From positions 14,726 through 78,725 of the forward strand of contig DAIOEN010000008.1 in the NCBI GenBank assembly GCA_036746235.1: DNA of 64,000 nucleotides, read 5' to 3'. This DNA is from CALARM01 sp036746235 (lineage in GTDB: Bacteria; Vulcanimicrobiota; SpSt-956; JAKJGF01). A program made the translations under genes and the position numbers. Of the stretch, positions 35,466-48,700 are shown one piece after another. Under the pieces are notes generated by a model. The model was not told the origin of the DNA. It saw nothing but the letters and a program-made list of their open reading frames with translations, and did no database searches. Position 1 is the stretch's first letter. Each line of letters opens with the position of its first letter.

Positions 35466-35498
35466 AAAAAAACAGGTGAAAATTCACCTGTTTTTTTT
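35466..35498 (+). terminator. Intrinsic terminator
   Basis: CAGGTGA-AAAT-TCACCTG stem-loop flanked by an A run on the left and eight T on the right, nine bases after the lipoprotein stop codon. The A/T flanks would also allow function on the other strand. Confidence 0.9.
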
Positions 35499-35545
35499 AT
35501 TAACATAAATGGATATTTCGGTCTAGTGCACCGATTGAAAAAAGG

Positions 35546-35775
35546 TCATTCTTTAATTCTAATTCTGTGAGGTTCTACTATAAATAATTTTCCTTTATAA
35601 TGGGTCATGTCAGTATGGGTAACAAAATAACTATTTAATATTTTAATAATTTTTGGAATAATTTCAGGATGATTTTTTATCTGCACGGCGATTATTCCAT
35701 TATAATCTTAAGGTGGATAAGCAATTATATCTGAAAAATCTCCATTTAAAGTAAGTAAAGAGGATTGAAAAATAA
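35546..35775 (-). pseudogene. Decayed DUF5615-like PIN-family gene
   Basis: Reading the minus strand in one frame gives LLTLNGDFSDIIAYPP, then an in-frame TAA, then DYNGIIAVQIKNHPEII and a long tail ending FIVEPHRIRIKE and a natural stop (35546-35548). The layout, a LTLDxDF-like strand, then GII-V-x-[LI], then KL-x-[IV]-VE-x-x-RIRI, is that of DUF5615 PIN-like proteins. The N-terminal third is missing and there is an internal stop, so it is broken. It abuts the end of an intact PIN toxin gene. Confidence 0.6.
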
Positions 35776-35777
35776 CA

Positions 35778-36206
35778 TTATAAAATCTCATACCAGGGTT
35801 TTGCCTCAGTGAAAAGCGACAAATGACCGACATTTTCTGTTGCTACCAGACCATCTACCTGAAGTGCCTGTGAAGCAAGAATGACATCTCCATCCAGAGC
35901 GTGTGGATCACTTGTTGGTTTACCGATTTTTCTTGCTTCTGGCCATAATTCTGCCGCTTTTAATATAGCCTCTGTATTTATGGGAAGATATAATAGTGTT
36001 TTTTTTAGTTCATTAAGACGCTCAACTGATTTTAAAAGATTTTCATGTAATAAACTTCGTCGGACTTCGTAATCAGCAATTTCCGGGATAATAAAAATAG
36101 CCCCATTTTTCAGTAATGTTTCGAACCATAACTTTATATCTTTATTAACACGTGGATGAGCCAGTTTTCCAAGAGGCCCGGAATCCAATACAATAGTTTT
36201 ATTCAT
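35778..36206 (-). CDS. PIN-domain toxin (VapC-like)
   Basis: 142 residues. PIN acidic residues are D8 (IVLDSGPLG), E47 (IADYEVRRSLL), D105/D107 (ALDGDVILASQAL) and E124-N125 (VATENVGHL). This variant, with DSGPL and YEVRR, is a common stand-alone VapC-like RNase group. It overlaps the 3' end of the gene upstream by eight bases, and that gene is most likely its antitoxin. It sits next to a decayed PIN-like gene. Confidence 0.85.
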   Translation of the reverse strand: MNKTIVLDSGPLGKLAHPRVNKDIKLWFETLLKNGAIFIIPEIADYEVRRSLLHENLLKSVERLNELKKTLLYLPINTEAILKAAELWPEARKIGKPTSDPHALDGDVILASQALQVDGLVATENVGHLSLFTEAKPWYEIL

Positions 36207-36420
36207 TAAATTTCTTCCTTATAGAAAGCCGATTTTCTTCAATTGCTTTCTTTGCTATTGGCCATATTTTTTCATCATAGCCAGATTCGTCATTTGCCCA
36301 TTCCTGTAATAATTTTATAGCAGCTTCATTTTTTCCCTGTTGAGTAACTTCATCTGATAATTGAATAGTAATTTCACTAATTAAATCCGGTACCAGTTTA
36401 TTTAAATGTTGACCTACCAT
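36199..36420 (-). CDS. Probable antitoxin partner of the PIN toxin
   Basis: 73 residues from the ATG at 36420, chosen because AAGGAGGAG lies about five bases upstream; an ATG further upstream at 36480 is less likely. The protein is acidic and helical (LVPDLISEITIQLSDEV, AAIKLLQEWANDES, WPIAKKAIEENRLSIRKKF). I see no known DNA-binding fold, so the antitoxin call rests on position, size, eight-base overlap and co-orientation with the PIN gene. Confidence 0.6.
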   Translation of the reverse strand: MVGQHLNKLVPDLISEITIQLSDEVTQQGKNEAAIKLLQEWANDESGYDEKIWPIAKKAIEENRLSIRKKFNE

Positions 36421-36710
36421 ATTATCTCCTCCTTGATTGAAAGAATAATCTTTACTAACAGACATGCCAGGAGCATTCACACCTACATATGAAAATAATT
36501 ATGCAGTGAAACCTTAGGCTCCATTATTCTCATATAATCCTTAAAAATATTATAACATAATAAAAATAAATATTTCAATGATTTTGCAGAACATAAGGAT
36601 TTATAGATGAAGAACTCGACGGGTTGGTTAAAATTAAGACACTTCAAAATGAAATAACTATACTTTCATTTGAAATTCTGCAAAACTATAGATTATTATA
36701 TTGCTATTAC
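36421..36710. other. Gene-poor gap between the PIN locus and the 3' end of NRPS2
   Basis: A+T-rich. It contains a 10-bp inverted repeat TTTTGCAGAA (36582-36591) / TTCTGCAAAA (36676-36685) and a weak AAATGAAA/TTTCATTT hairpin near 36647-36671, which could lie in the NRPS2 3' end. There is no clear T-tract terminator and no supported gene. Confidence 0.4.
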
Positions 36711-39700
36711 TTACCCTATAGAGACTATTATTTTCTGCAGTTTTTCCAGCTTATTATTTAACTCCTTTATTAAATTACCTGTAATATCCGGCACTCTATC
36801 CATAATACTTCTCATATCCTTACCGTCAAAGACAAAGATTAAAACATCTCCCATGGCAGGTTCTGCTATTATAGCCGAAGGCTTTTCTTCAAATATATGA
36901 TTTTCTCCCAGGACATTACCTTCTCCCATTATAGAAACTGTTCCAATCCAGCCTGATGTTGACAGGGAACTTACAGATACTGCTCCTCTGGCAATAACAT
37001 AAAAGTTTTTATCTGTCTGACCTTCCGTGAGTATCTCAGAGTCTTCACCGTAATATACCTGTCTTGCCCTTGCTGCCACCATAGAAAATTCGTCGGAAGA
37101 CAGACCTGAGAAGACAGGACATTCTCTCAGTAGAGAAACTCTCTCTTTAAGAGCTTCATAAATCATCTTTTTAAATGAATCCATACCGGCACAGGGCCAC
37201 TTATAACCTGCCCTTTCAAGGATAAATTCCGTCTTTTCAGACATGATTATGACGTGAGTCATTTTCTTTACATCCTCATAGGCCATCCACCCCATATGAA
37301 CTATGAGCCTCTCTATGTATTCACGGAAATCACTGTGGTCATAATGTTCCAGAAGATAATCTATAATAAGAGGAAGAGGCTTTTGCTCCAGGTTAAGTCC
37401 CGATTCGGGAGAAGAAAGGAGGTAAGAGAGATCTGTTTTTACAAAATTTTCTATATGGAATATCTCCTGTTTTATTTCTGCCAGATCAAAGAGAGCTAAA
37501 ATTGCACCGCTCACTCCGTCCACATATGACAGATCGACTCTGCCGAAATTCATGGGAACAATACCCAGGTTGATAAAAGATTTCATCCTCTGGTAAAAAC
37601 CATTGGAATCTATATTTTCCTGGAATATGCCTGTCTTTGAATCAAAGGTAATATTACCTGCCCTGTAAATATTTATCATAACTCCTTTTTTTCTTCCATC
37701 TATAAGAAGTTTTTCTGCCTCCAGTTTTGTCTTAATATAGACATTCTCAGAAGTCTGACCTATATTTACCATATCTTCAGTAAAGAGAGATACTTTTTTA
37801 TTTTTTATATGACCTCCTCCGACAGATGTGGTGGACACATGGTGAATATCCTTCTTTTTTCCTGTGAGAGCAAATTTAAGGAGATTGGAAACAGACTGTA
37901 CGTTATCTCTGTAAAATTCCTCATAAAGGCCGTAGTGTCTCACATTTGCGGCAGAATTGATGATACAGTCTATTTTTAAAGAAAGATCGTCATATAAATC
38001 CCTGGAAAGACCGAAATATTCTGCAGAAAGATCACCCTTCAGTATGTGTATCCTGTGACCGTATTGTTCAAAAAATCCCGGGCCGAAATAATAATTTAAT
38101 TTATTTATAAGCCTCTCTCTGCAGTCTTCTTCATTCTTTCCTCTTACAGGTATATAAAGGGAATAACCATCTTTCCTGAGGAGGTCACGGAAAAGATAGC
38201 TTCCCAGGAAACCTGTAGCCCCTGTAAGGAGTATATTTTTATACTTCCTCTTCTGAGATAAATCTAAAGAACCATATTTTTTATAATCTCCTCTGTATTT
38301 CTCCATGGCTTTATCTATTTGAGGAAGTTTAATATCCGGACTGGCGGGAAGAGACATATCCTTTTTGATATCCATGAGTTTCTTTTTAAGATTATCCTTT
38401 ATGCCTGTCAGGTTTTCAGCCATTTCTTCAACAGTCTGATATTTGAATACATCATTTAATTGTATTTCAAAATCCTTCTGCAGTTCTGCCACAAGAGCGA
38501 CAGCTTTAAGGGAATGACCTCCAAGGGTAAAGAAATTATCTCTCACGCTTATATTACTTATTTCAAGTATTTTTTCCCAGGCTCTCATTATCTTTTCTTC
38601 GGCTTCATTTTTCGGCAGTTTAATATCTTTCCTATCAACAGCCATATCAGGGGAAGGTAAATTTTTCCTGTCAACTTTTCCACTTGGTGTAAGGGGAAGT
38701 TCCTTCAGTTTGATAAAATAAGAAGGAACCATATATTCGGGAAGAGTCTTTTTCAGAGACTCCTTCAGAGGTTCTATATCTATATCACTGTCTGACACAA
38801 TATAGGCACAGAGAGCTGTGTCACCCTCTGTAATTTCTCTGGCTATAATGGAAACATCTTTTATGAGTGGATATTCCTTCAGAGCATGCTCTACTTCACC
38901 GATTTCTATACGGTAGCCGCGGACCTTTACCTGCTGATCCATTCTGCCGAGATATTCAATATTACCGTCAGGAAGCCATCTTGCCAGATCTCCCGTGCGG
39001 TACATCTTTTTCCCCGCTTCAAAGGGATTGGCTACAAATTTTTCTTCCGTAAGAGACAGGTTATTTAAATAACCTCTCGCAAGGCCGGCACCTGATATGC
39101 AGAGTTCCCCCGCTACTCCCACAGGCTGTAAATTATTATGTTTATCTACTATAAAAATCTTCGTATTCCATACAGGTTTACCTATGGGGATATTATCATA
39201 AGGTTTATCTACTTCAAAACAGGTTGTATAAACAGTATATTCCGTGGGGCCGTATTTATTAAGTAACCTGTAATTCCTTTTCCTGTAATGTTTTAACTTC
39301 TCTCCTGCCACATCCACTATGGATAGAGATTTGTTGTCTACAAGTTCCATAAAATGTTCACCGAACTGGGTGGGAAGGAATATTTTATTTATACTGTGCT
39401 CTTCAAAATATTCGTTTAAATCCTTTAAAGATATACGAATATCATCACTTATTATATAAAGGGATGCACCTTTTATAAGAGTGGAAAATATTTCTCCTAC
39501 TGAAACATCAAAACCAAATCCCGCATATTTAGTCGTTCTATCTCCCGGCACAAGATTTACACTGTCTGCCTGCCAGAGGGATAAATTAATAAGAGAACCA
39601 TGTTCAATCATAACACCTTTTGGCCTTCCGGTTGAGCCGGAGGTATAGATAATATAGGCAAGATTATGCTGTTTTGTAATTATTTCAGGATTGGACATGT

Positions 39701-42700
39701 CTCCTTCATAAAGGCTTTCATCATCAAGATTTATTATGTCACCTGAAAAATCTTTTAATTTCTCACATAAATGTTTCTGTGTAAGAATTATAGATGAATT
39801 GCTGTCTGCAAGCATATAAAGGACTCTATCCACAGGATATTTGAAATCTACCGGCATATAGGCAGCACCTGATTTTATAATACCCATAGTTCCAACGAGC
39901 ATTTCAAGTGAAGGTTCTGCAAGTATACTTACTATATTATCAGGTCTTATACCTTTACTTCTTAATAATCTGGCCAGTTGGTTTGCCCTCTGGTTTAATT
40001 CTCTGTAAGTCAATTTTTTATCTTTATATACAAGGGCAATATTATCAGGATTTTTCTCTGCCTCTTCCTGAAAGAGTTCAATTATTGTTTTATCCTGTGG
40101 ATATGGCATTTCTGTGCTGTTAAAATCACAGAATATTTTCTTCCTCTCTTCTTCAGTGAGAATGGTTAAATCTTTCAATTGATAAGAAGGATTTTTCACT
40201 ATGTTTTTAAGGAGACATTCAAAATGTTCTGCCATTCTGTCTATAGTTTCCGGCAGAAACAGATCATCCCGGTATTCGATACTGAGACCGAGATCATGAT
40301 CATTTTCGATAACAGTAAATGAAAGATCCACTTTCGCCGTATCATTGGAAAAAGATAAAGATTTTACAGTAATATCTCCCATGAACTGTTCTTCTTTTCT
40401 CTCTGTAAGAGTAAACATTACATCAAAGAGAGTGTTTCTGCTTGATTCTCTCTTTATGCCGAGAGAGTCAATGAGCATATCTAATTGATAGTCCTGGTTA
40501 TAAAAGGCTGATAAAATCTTCTCTTCTGTATCTCTGAAGAAATCATCAAAAGTACTGCTGCTCCGAGGAGAGGTCCTTACTGGAAGAGTATTTTCAAACA
40601 TGCCTATAAGTGAAGTGATGTCAGGCAAAGCTCTTCCTGCTGCCCGGGTACCTATGATTATATCCTCGTGAGATGTATATTTTGACATAAGAATTGAAAA
40701 AGAACTGAAGAGCAACATAAAAAGGGTACTGTTTTTTTCTTCTGACAGAAATTTTAGAGAAGCAGAAACATTACTGTCTATGTTAAAAAATCTCTCTTTT
40801 CCGCGGAAAGACATTTCAGAAGGACGGGGGAAATCTGTAATCAGATTTAACTGAGGGATTTCCCCTTCATAAATTTCATGCCAGTATTTCTTCTGTCTCT
40901 TTATCTCATAGGACTTCAGGAAACTCTCATACCAGAAGGCAAAATCTCTGTACTGTATCTTTAAAGGCTCCGGTTCACATCCATAATAAAAACTCCATAG
41001 TTCTTTCATAAATATATCACACGATACAGTGTCAGAGATAATACTGTGTATATCCAGAATAAATATATGTTTCTTTTCCCCTGTTTTTACCAGGCAAATT
41101 CTGAAAAGAGGTGCTTTTGATAAATCGAAGGGACGGATAAAATCTTTTACTATTTCAGGTATATCTCCGTCACTTCCTTCCCTGTATATACGTTTCAGCC
41201 TGACTTTTTCATGGATTTTCTGGACAGGTTTATCATCTTTTATATGAAAGGAAGTACGGAGTATTTCATGGCGGTCAATGATTTTATCTATGGCATTACT
41301 CAATCTTCTATGGTCAAGCAGTCCTTTTATAGAAAACACACAGGGATTATTGAAGGCAATAGTTCTGCTCTCCATCTGACCGGCAAGGATTAAACGCTTC
41401 TGTCCTGAAGAAACAGGATAATAATCCATTGGTGACACAGGAGAAATCTGCAAAAATTTCCTGTTTTCCATATCTTTCAGAGGATTTTCCCCGTTCTGAA
41501 CCATCCATTTCAGTGCAGATTCTATATCATTCGTCATCTTTTCTATAACATCATCAGTAAAACAGTCTCCGTCATAGGAAATTCTGATAAAAAGTTCTTT
41601 TCCCGGACCGATAGTTATATTCAGGGGATAATTGGTTTTTTCATAAGGTTTCATATCTTTTATTACTATACCTTTATTCTCAAGGGCACCTTCTTCAAAG
41701 GGATAATTCTCAAAAACAAAAAGACAGTTAAACAGTGCTTCCCCTGGAGGAATAGAGGAGAAAGATTGAATTTTATTCAGAGACATATAGCTCATATTAC
41801 TGGCATCCTGTATGGAGATATGAATATTTTTAAGGTTTTCCTTTACCGGTTCGTCTGGCTCAAGTCTTACTCTGAGAGGAACGGCATTTATAAAGAGTCC
41901 TACCATTTGTTCAACTCCCCTTAGATCAGAAGGCCTTCCGGAAACGGTCATACCGTATAAAATATCTTCTAATCCGCTGTAAGAAGAAAGAACAGAACTC
42001 CAGGCCAGATGCACAATGGCATTAAGAGTTACACCGGCAGAACGGGCAAATTTCTGACATTCATTGCAGAAATCTTCTGGAAGTGTATGACTGTATTCTT
42101 TCATATGTTCAATAGATTTATGAATATCCAGAGGTGTTCTGTTTACCGTAAGAGGTGTAGGAGAGGAAAAATCTGAAAGAACCTTCTTCCAGTAATCGGT
42201 AATTTTCTCATCACCCTGATCAACAATCCATTTTATATATGATTCAAAGGGGGGAGGAGGTGTAAAATCAAAAATTTCTTTATTTACAATGGCTTCATAT
42301 CTTCTGTTTAATTCCTGGAATATTAAAGGCATGGACCAGCCGTCTAAAAGTATATGGTGAGAAGTCCATATAAACCTGTATTCAGATCCGCCTCTTATGA
42401 AGAGATGAAGATAACTTAAAGGTAATTTATTCAGATTAAACCAGTGAACTCTCAGATCTTTTCTCACTTTTTCTATTTCCTCTTCCTGTTTTTCCCGCTC
42501 CATTTCACTGATGTCCGTTATATACCAGGGAAGGGAGATTTTTTTATAAACTACCTGAAAAGGCTTATCAGCTCTTTCCCAGAGAAAAGCCGTCCTGAAT
42601 ATGGAATGACATGAATATATACCGTGCCAGGCCTCTTTTAAAGATTCTATATTCAGATTTCCTTTGTATGTCCAGGAAACCTGTGTACAGTACTGATCGG

Positions 42701-45700
42701 AATCAGGATCAGAGAGGGCATGAAAGAAAAGACCTTCCTGAAGAGGAGAGAGACTGTATATGGATTCTATAGATGAAGGATCTGTTATGTTGTCGAGGAA
42801 AGACTGGGATAGAGCAGCAAGAGGGAAATCGGACGGAGTCAGATATTTTGTTACAGATTTACTGCAGTGGCAGATTATCTCTTTTAAGCTCTCAATAAAA
42901 TTATCTGACATTTCTTTAATATCTTTTTCATTCCATATATGAGTACTGTAGCCAAAAGTCATGGATAAAGAACCTCCTGAAACAAAACCGCTGACATCCA
43001 GAAGATTTAGTATTTCGTTATCCGGGGATATATCGGACCCGTGCCCTTCATCTCCCATAGAAAATAAATCTCCGTCCATAATAGTTCCGTCAAACTGTCC
43101 GAGATAATTAAAGGCCACTCTCTTCTGTTCCAGTTTTTTCAATTCTTCCCTGTGTTCAGAGAGATATCTCAATACACCGTAGGAAAGACCTTTACCGGGA
43201 ATATTACGCAAAATCTCTTTTACAGATTTTATAACAGAACTGCAATCAGTCAGAGAAGGACTCTTCAGACGAAGGGGGAATATGGTGGTAAACCAGCCAG
43301 CTGACCGTGACAGATCAACTTCTGCCACAGTTTCTTCCCTGCCATGTCCCTCCAGATTTATTACCAGATCAGATATATTGAAAGAACGATGGAAAGCAAT
43401 GAGAAGGGCAGACAGTAATATGTCATTAATCTGTGTATTATAGGCAGAAGGAACAGTATTTAATAAAAGCTCTGTATCATGAAGGTCAAGAGAAACCATA
43501 GAGTTTCTTATATGGGAAAATGTAGATTTTTTATATTCTACAGGAAGAGAAGAAGTATTTTTAAGCACTTCTGTCCAGTAAGGCATGAATTTCTCTGCTG
43601 AAGGGATATATTTTATTAAACTCTCAGACCAGTCTCTGTAAGAAGAGCTTTTAGCAGGTAAAGACGGGTTTTTACCTTCAGAAATCTGCCTGTATATATT
43701 CTGAAAATCTTCTATGATTATACGCCATGAAACCATATCTATACAGAGATGGTGTATTACTATAAAGAACCTGTCACGGCCGTCTCTATGGCCTTTAAAC
43801 AGACATGCTCTCATGACAGGCCCTTCTGTAATATCAAGAGATTCCTGTATAAAATTACATTTTTCAGTTATAAACAGCGAAGAATCTTCCGGCACAGAAG
43901 AAAGATCCACCATTTCAAGAGAAACAGAATTTTTCTCAGGCTTTTTATAATACTGAATCCATCTGTCATCTATTCCGCCTTCGCCCTGTCTGAATCTCAG
44001 CCTCAAACCGTCATGATGGTTCGCCAGAAGATCAAGGGTTTTCTCTATTATTTCCCTGTTTCCCTCCTCTTTAAGTGTAAAGAGAAAAGACTGGTTGAAG
44101 TGGTTTAAATGAATAAATTCCTGTTCAAAAAACCATTTCTCTACAGGTATTAAAGGCACTTCTCCAGTGAGAGGGCCTCTGTCTCTTTCAGTTACTATCT
44201 TCTTTTCCGTTTCTGCACAGATGGATGCAATAGTAGGATGGTGTAAGAGCTGTGATGCTGTAATATTTATGCCTTCATTGTGTGCCCTTGCTGCTACCTG
44301 GATGCTCATTATAGAGTCTCCTCCGAGATGGAAGAAATTATCATAAATGCCAACTTTATGGCATTTAAGAACTTTCTGCCATATACTGGCAAGTATTTCT
44401 TCCTTTTCATTCCTGGGAGCCACATAGGTTTCGTGGCTGTCAAGATCACCCTGTTCCGGTTCGGGAAGAGCTTTTCTATCTAATTTTCCATGAGTAGTAA
44501 GAGGTATCTTATCTATTTTTATAAAGCACGAAGGTACCATATAATTCGGGAGAAATTCTGAGAGTTCTTTCTGTAATTGAGAGGATTTCAGCTTTATATC
44601 ACTTATGTAATAGGTACAGAGATATTTATTTCCATCTTTATCTGTCTTTGCAAGAACTACTGTATCTTTTATTCCTTCCAGCTTTTTAAGGGCTTCTTCT
44701 ATTTCTCCAAGTTCAACACGATAGCCCCTTATCTTTATCTGATGATCAATTCGTCCTACAAATTCAATGTTTCCGTCAGGAAGCCATCTTGCCAGGTCTC
44801 CAGTGCGATACATTTTTTCTCCCGGCACAAAGGGATTTTCTGCAAATTTCTCTTTCGTCAGATCCGGTCTGTTCAGATATCCCCTTCCCATACCTGCTCC
44901 GTAGATACAGAGTTCACCGGGTACACATACAGGGGTCAGTCTGTTATACTTATTTAAAATATAAACTGTCATATTACCCATGGGCTTTCCTATGGGAATA
45001 TTTTCATAATATTTATCAACTGTAAACTCCGTTGTAAATACAGTACATTCAGTGGGGCCATAAATATTTACGACAGAGTAATGTCTGTCTCTGTATGTTT
45101 TCAATTTATCTCCGCCGGTAATGAGCCACCTCAGAGAATGGTTATCAAACTGATTTATAAACTGTTCTGCAAAATTGGTGGGGAAAAAGCATATTGTTAT
45201 ATTATTCTCTTCAAAATAAGTGTTTAACTCCGAAGGAGAAAGTCTTATATCTTCACCTATTACATACAATGTTACTCCTGATATTAGAGCCGGGAATATT
45301 TCCAGTATGGAAGCGTCAAATCCGAAAGATGCAAATTTTGCCATATTATCTTTCTCACTTAATTGACGGTTACTGTTAAACCAGAGACAGAGATTTACAA
45401 GGGAATGGTGTTCAAGCATTACACCTTTCGGCTTACCTGTTGAACCTGACGTATATATGATAAAAGCAAGATCCTTCGGAGAATTCAGAAGGGGCAGATT
45501 TTCACCTGTGCCTGTGTATATATAAGGATCTGTTATATCAAGCACTTTTATCGAAGGTTTTACCTTTTCTGCCAGAGCTGGCTCTGTAATTAACACAAGG
45601 GCTTCACTGTCTGACATCATATAATTTATTCTATCTGCCGGATAGAAGGGATCTATTGGAACATAGGCTCCTCCTGCCTTGATTACTCCAAGAGCACTTA

Positions 45701-48700
45701 CAATCATATGACAGGAAGGCATAAGGAAGATTCCCACTCTGCTCTCAGGCCTTACTCCTTCACGCCTCAGGAAATGAGCCAATTTATTGGCACGTTCATT
45801 TAACTCCCTGTAAGAAAGTTTTTCATCTCTGTAAACTACGGCAGTTTTTTCAGGATGCAGTTCTGCCTCTTTCTCTATAAGTTCCTGGATCATCACATTC
45901 TGCGGGAACTCATAATAAGTATCATTAAAAGTTTTTAAAAGCAGATTTTTTTCTTCTTCTGAAACTATGTCTATTTCTTTCAGAAGATTCCCGCCATGGC
46001 GAACTATCCATTCAAGTGCAGATTCTATGTGGCATGTAAGCCTTTCTATTACATGTTCCGGGAAACAATCTCCATCATAGGAAACACTTACAGACAGTGC
46101 TTTCTCCAGTGCAATCATTACAGTCAACGGATAATTGGTTTTGCCATAAGATTGCATATCTTTCAAACCTGTAACTTCACTGGCAAAGGGAAAATTCTCA
46201 AAAACAAAAAGACTGTAGAACAGTGCTTCTCCCCCAGGAACACCTGAAAGGGATTGGAGTTTACTCAGAGATATATGGCTCAGACTGCTCCCTTCCTGTA
46301 TGGATGTCTGAATATTTTTAAGATTTTCCAGAATGGAAGTCTCATAATTTAATTTTACCCTTAAAGGAATGGTATTTATAAAGAGTCCTATCATACCTTC
46401 AACTCCGACCAGTTCTGGAGGTCTTCCTGAAACAGTAGTTCCGTATAATATATCATCACTTCCGCTATAACAGGACAGGACACATGACCAGGCAAACTGC
46501 AATAAAGCATTTACTGTTACTCCGGAAGAACGGGCAAATTGCTGACATTCTGAAAGAAAAGTTCCCTCAATATTACGTATATGTATGGCAGGCTTCTCAA
46601 TAGATTTGTGAATATCCAATCGGGAAGTGTTTATCATAAGAGGAGTGGGCGCAGAAAAATCAGAAAGATCAGATTTCCAGTAATTGATAAGTTCTTCATT
46701 ATTCTGTACAGAAAGCCATCTTATATATTTTTCAAAGGGAGCAGGCGATTTAACAGTAAAGACCTTTTTATTTATAATACAGTCATATCTTTCGTGCAAT
46801 TCTTTGATTACAAGAGACATGGACCAGCCGTCAAGAATGATATGGTGATAGGTCCAGAGGAATTTATAATTATCATTACCCAGTATAAAAAGGTAAAGAG
46901 ACCCTGCAGGCGGAGTCTCAAGATTGCAGACAGACCGTCTTGAAGTTTCTACGATTTCACCTATTCTTTTTTCCTGTTCCGACGAATCTTTCTCACTCAA
47001 ATCCACTGTATACCAGGGCAGAGAAACATGTTTATAAACTACCTGATAGGGTTTATCGTCTTCTTTCCAGACAAATCCCGTACGGAACATGGCGTGGGCA
47101 GAAAATATAGCATCCCATGATTCTTTCAGTGCATTTATATGTATATCTCCTTCATAACGCCATAAAAACTGTGTGCAGTAACTATCGGAATCCGGTGCAG
47201 AGAGAGCATGGAAAAGAAATCCTTCCTGAAGAGGAGACAGATCATATATAGCTTCAATAGAAGAAAGCTCACCCATGCTGTCAAGGAATGCCTGAGGAAC
47301 ACCGGCAAAGTGGTCTATCTCTTCAAATTCCGTATCTGCCCCTGCTCCTTCTATTTTTGATAGAGATTCTTTTTCAATCTCCTGAGATATTGAAGCAATA
47401 GTCGGATGATGAAGGAGATGGGATGCTGTAATATGGATTCCCTCTTTATGAGCCCTGGCCGCTATCTGAATACTCATAATAGAATCTCCGCCTAGCCCGA
47501 AGAAATTATCGTAAATACCGACTCTGTCGCATTTAAGAACATCCTTCCATAGGGCTGCAAGTATTTCTTCCCTGTCATTCCTGGGGGCCACATAGGTTTC
47601 ATGAGAAGCAAGGTCACTCTCTTCCGGTTCAGGAAGAGATTTTCTATCTACTTTTCCATGAGCTGTAACGGGAATTTTATCTATTTTCAGGAAACAAGAT
47701 GGAAGCATATAATCGGGCAGGAACTGTGAAAGTTCTTTCTGTAATTCTACAGATTTCAGTTTTATGTCACTTATGTAATAACTACAGAGATATTTATTTC
47801 CCTTTTTATCACTTCTGTCTATTACGACTGCATCAATTACAGAATCTATCTTCTTAAGAGCTTCTTCTATTTCACCGAGTTCAATACGAAAACCCCTTAT
47901 CTTTACCTGAGCGTCGATTCTTCCAAGGAATTCTATATTGCCGTCAGGAAGCCACCGGGCAAGGTCTCCTGTCCTGTACATCCTTTCTCCCGGCACAAAG
48001 GGATTTTCTACAAATTTTTCGGCTGTCAATTCATCTCTATTTAAATAGCCCCTTGCCATACCTGCTCCGGAGATACACAGTTCTCCAGGCACAGAGAGAG
48101 GACACAATCTGTTATATTTATCCAGAATATAAACTGTTGTATTATAGAGAGGTTTTCCTATGGGGATATTTTCATAATATTTATCTATGATAAAACTGGT
48201 GGTACATACCGTATATTCTGTAGGACCGTAATTATTCACCAGGGCATAATTCTTCTTCTTAAAAGAACGCAGTTTATCTCCGCCTGTATCGAGCCATCTC
48301 AGGCTTTTGTTTTCAAACATTTCTACAAACTGTTCTGCAAACTGTGTGGGGAGAAAACTTACGCTTATATTATTCTCTTCATAATAGGTGTTTAACTCTG
48401 AAGGAGAAAGCCTTATATCTTCACCTATTATATGGAGTGAGGCACCTGATATGAGGCACGGGAATATTTCCCATACTGAAGCATCAAATCCGAAAGACGC
48501 ATATTTTGTCATAGAGTCTTTCTCGCTTAAGTGATGGGTATTTTTATGCCAGAGACACATATTTACAAGGGACCGGTGTTCTATCATTACACCTTTCGGC
48601 TGACCTGTCGAACCTGATGTATAGATAATATAGGCAAGATCTTTTGATGTGTTAAGAACCGGCAGGTTTTCACAATCTCCTGTATAAAGTGAATTATCTG

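Noticed and set aside
36421..36480. Longer form of the PIN antitoxin starting at 36480
   Set aside because: The ribosome site AAGGAGGAG lies inside that longer ORF and directly serves the ATG at 36420.
36582..36685. TTTTGCAGAA inverted repeat as insertion-sequence ends
   Set aside because: Only 10 bp, 84 bases apart inside, no transposase remnant and no target-site duplication seen.
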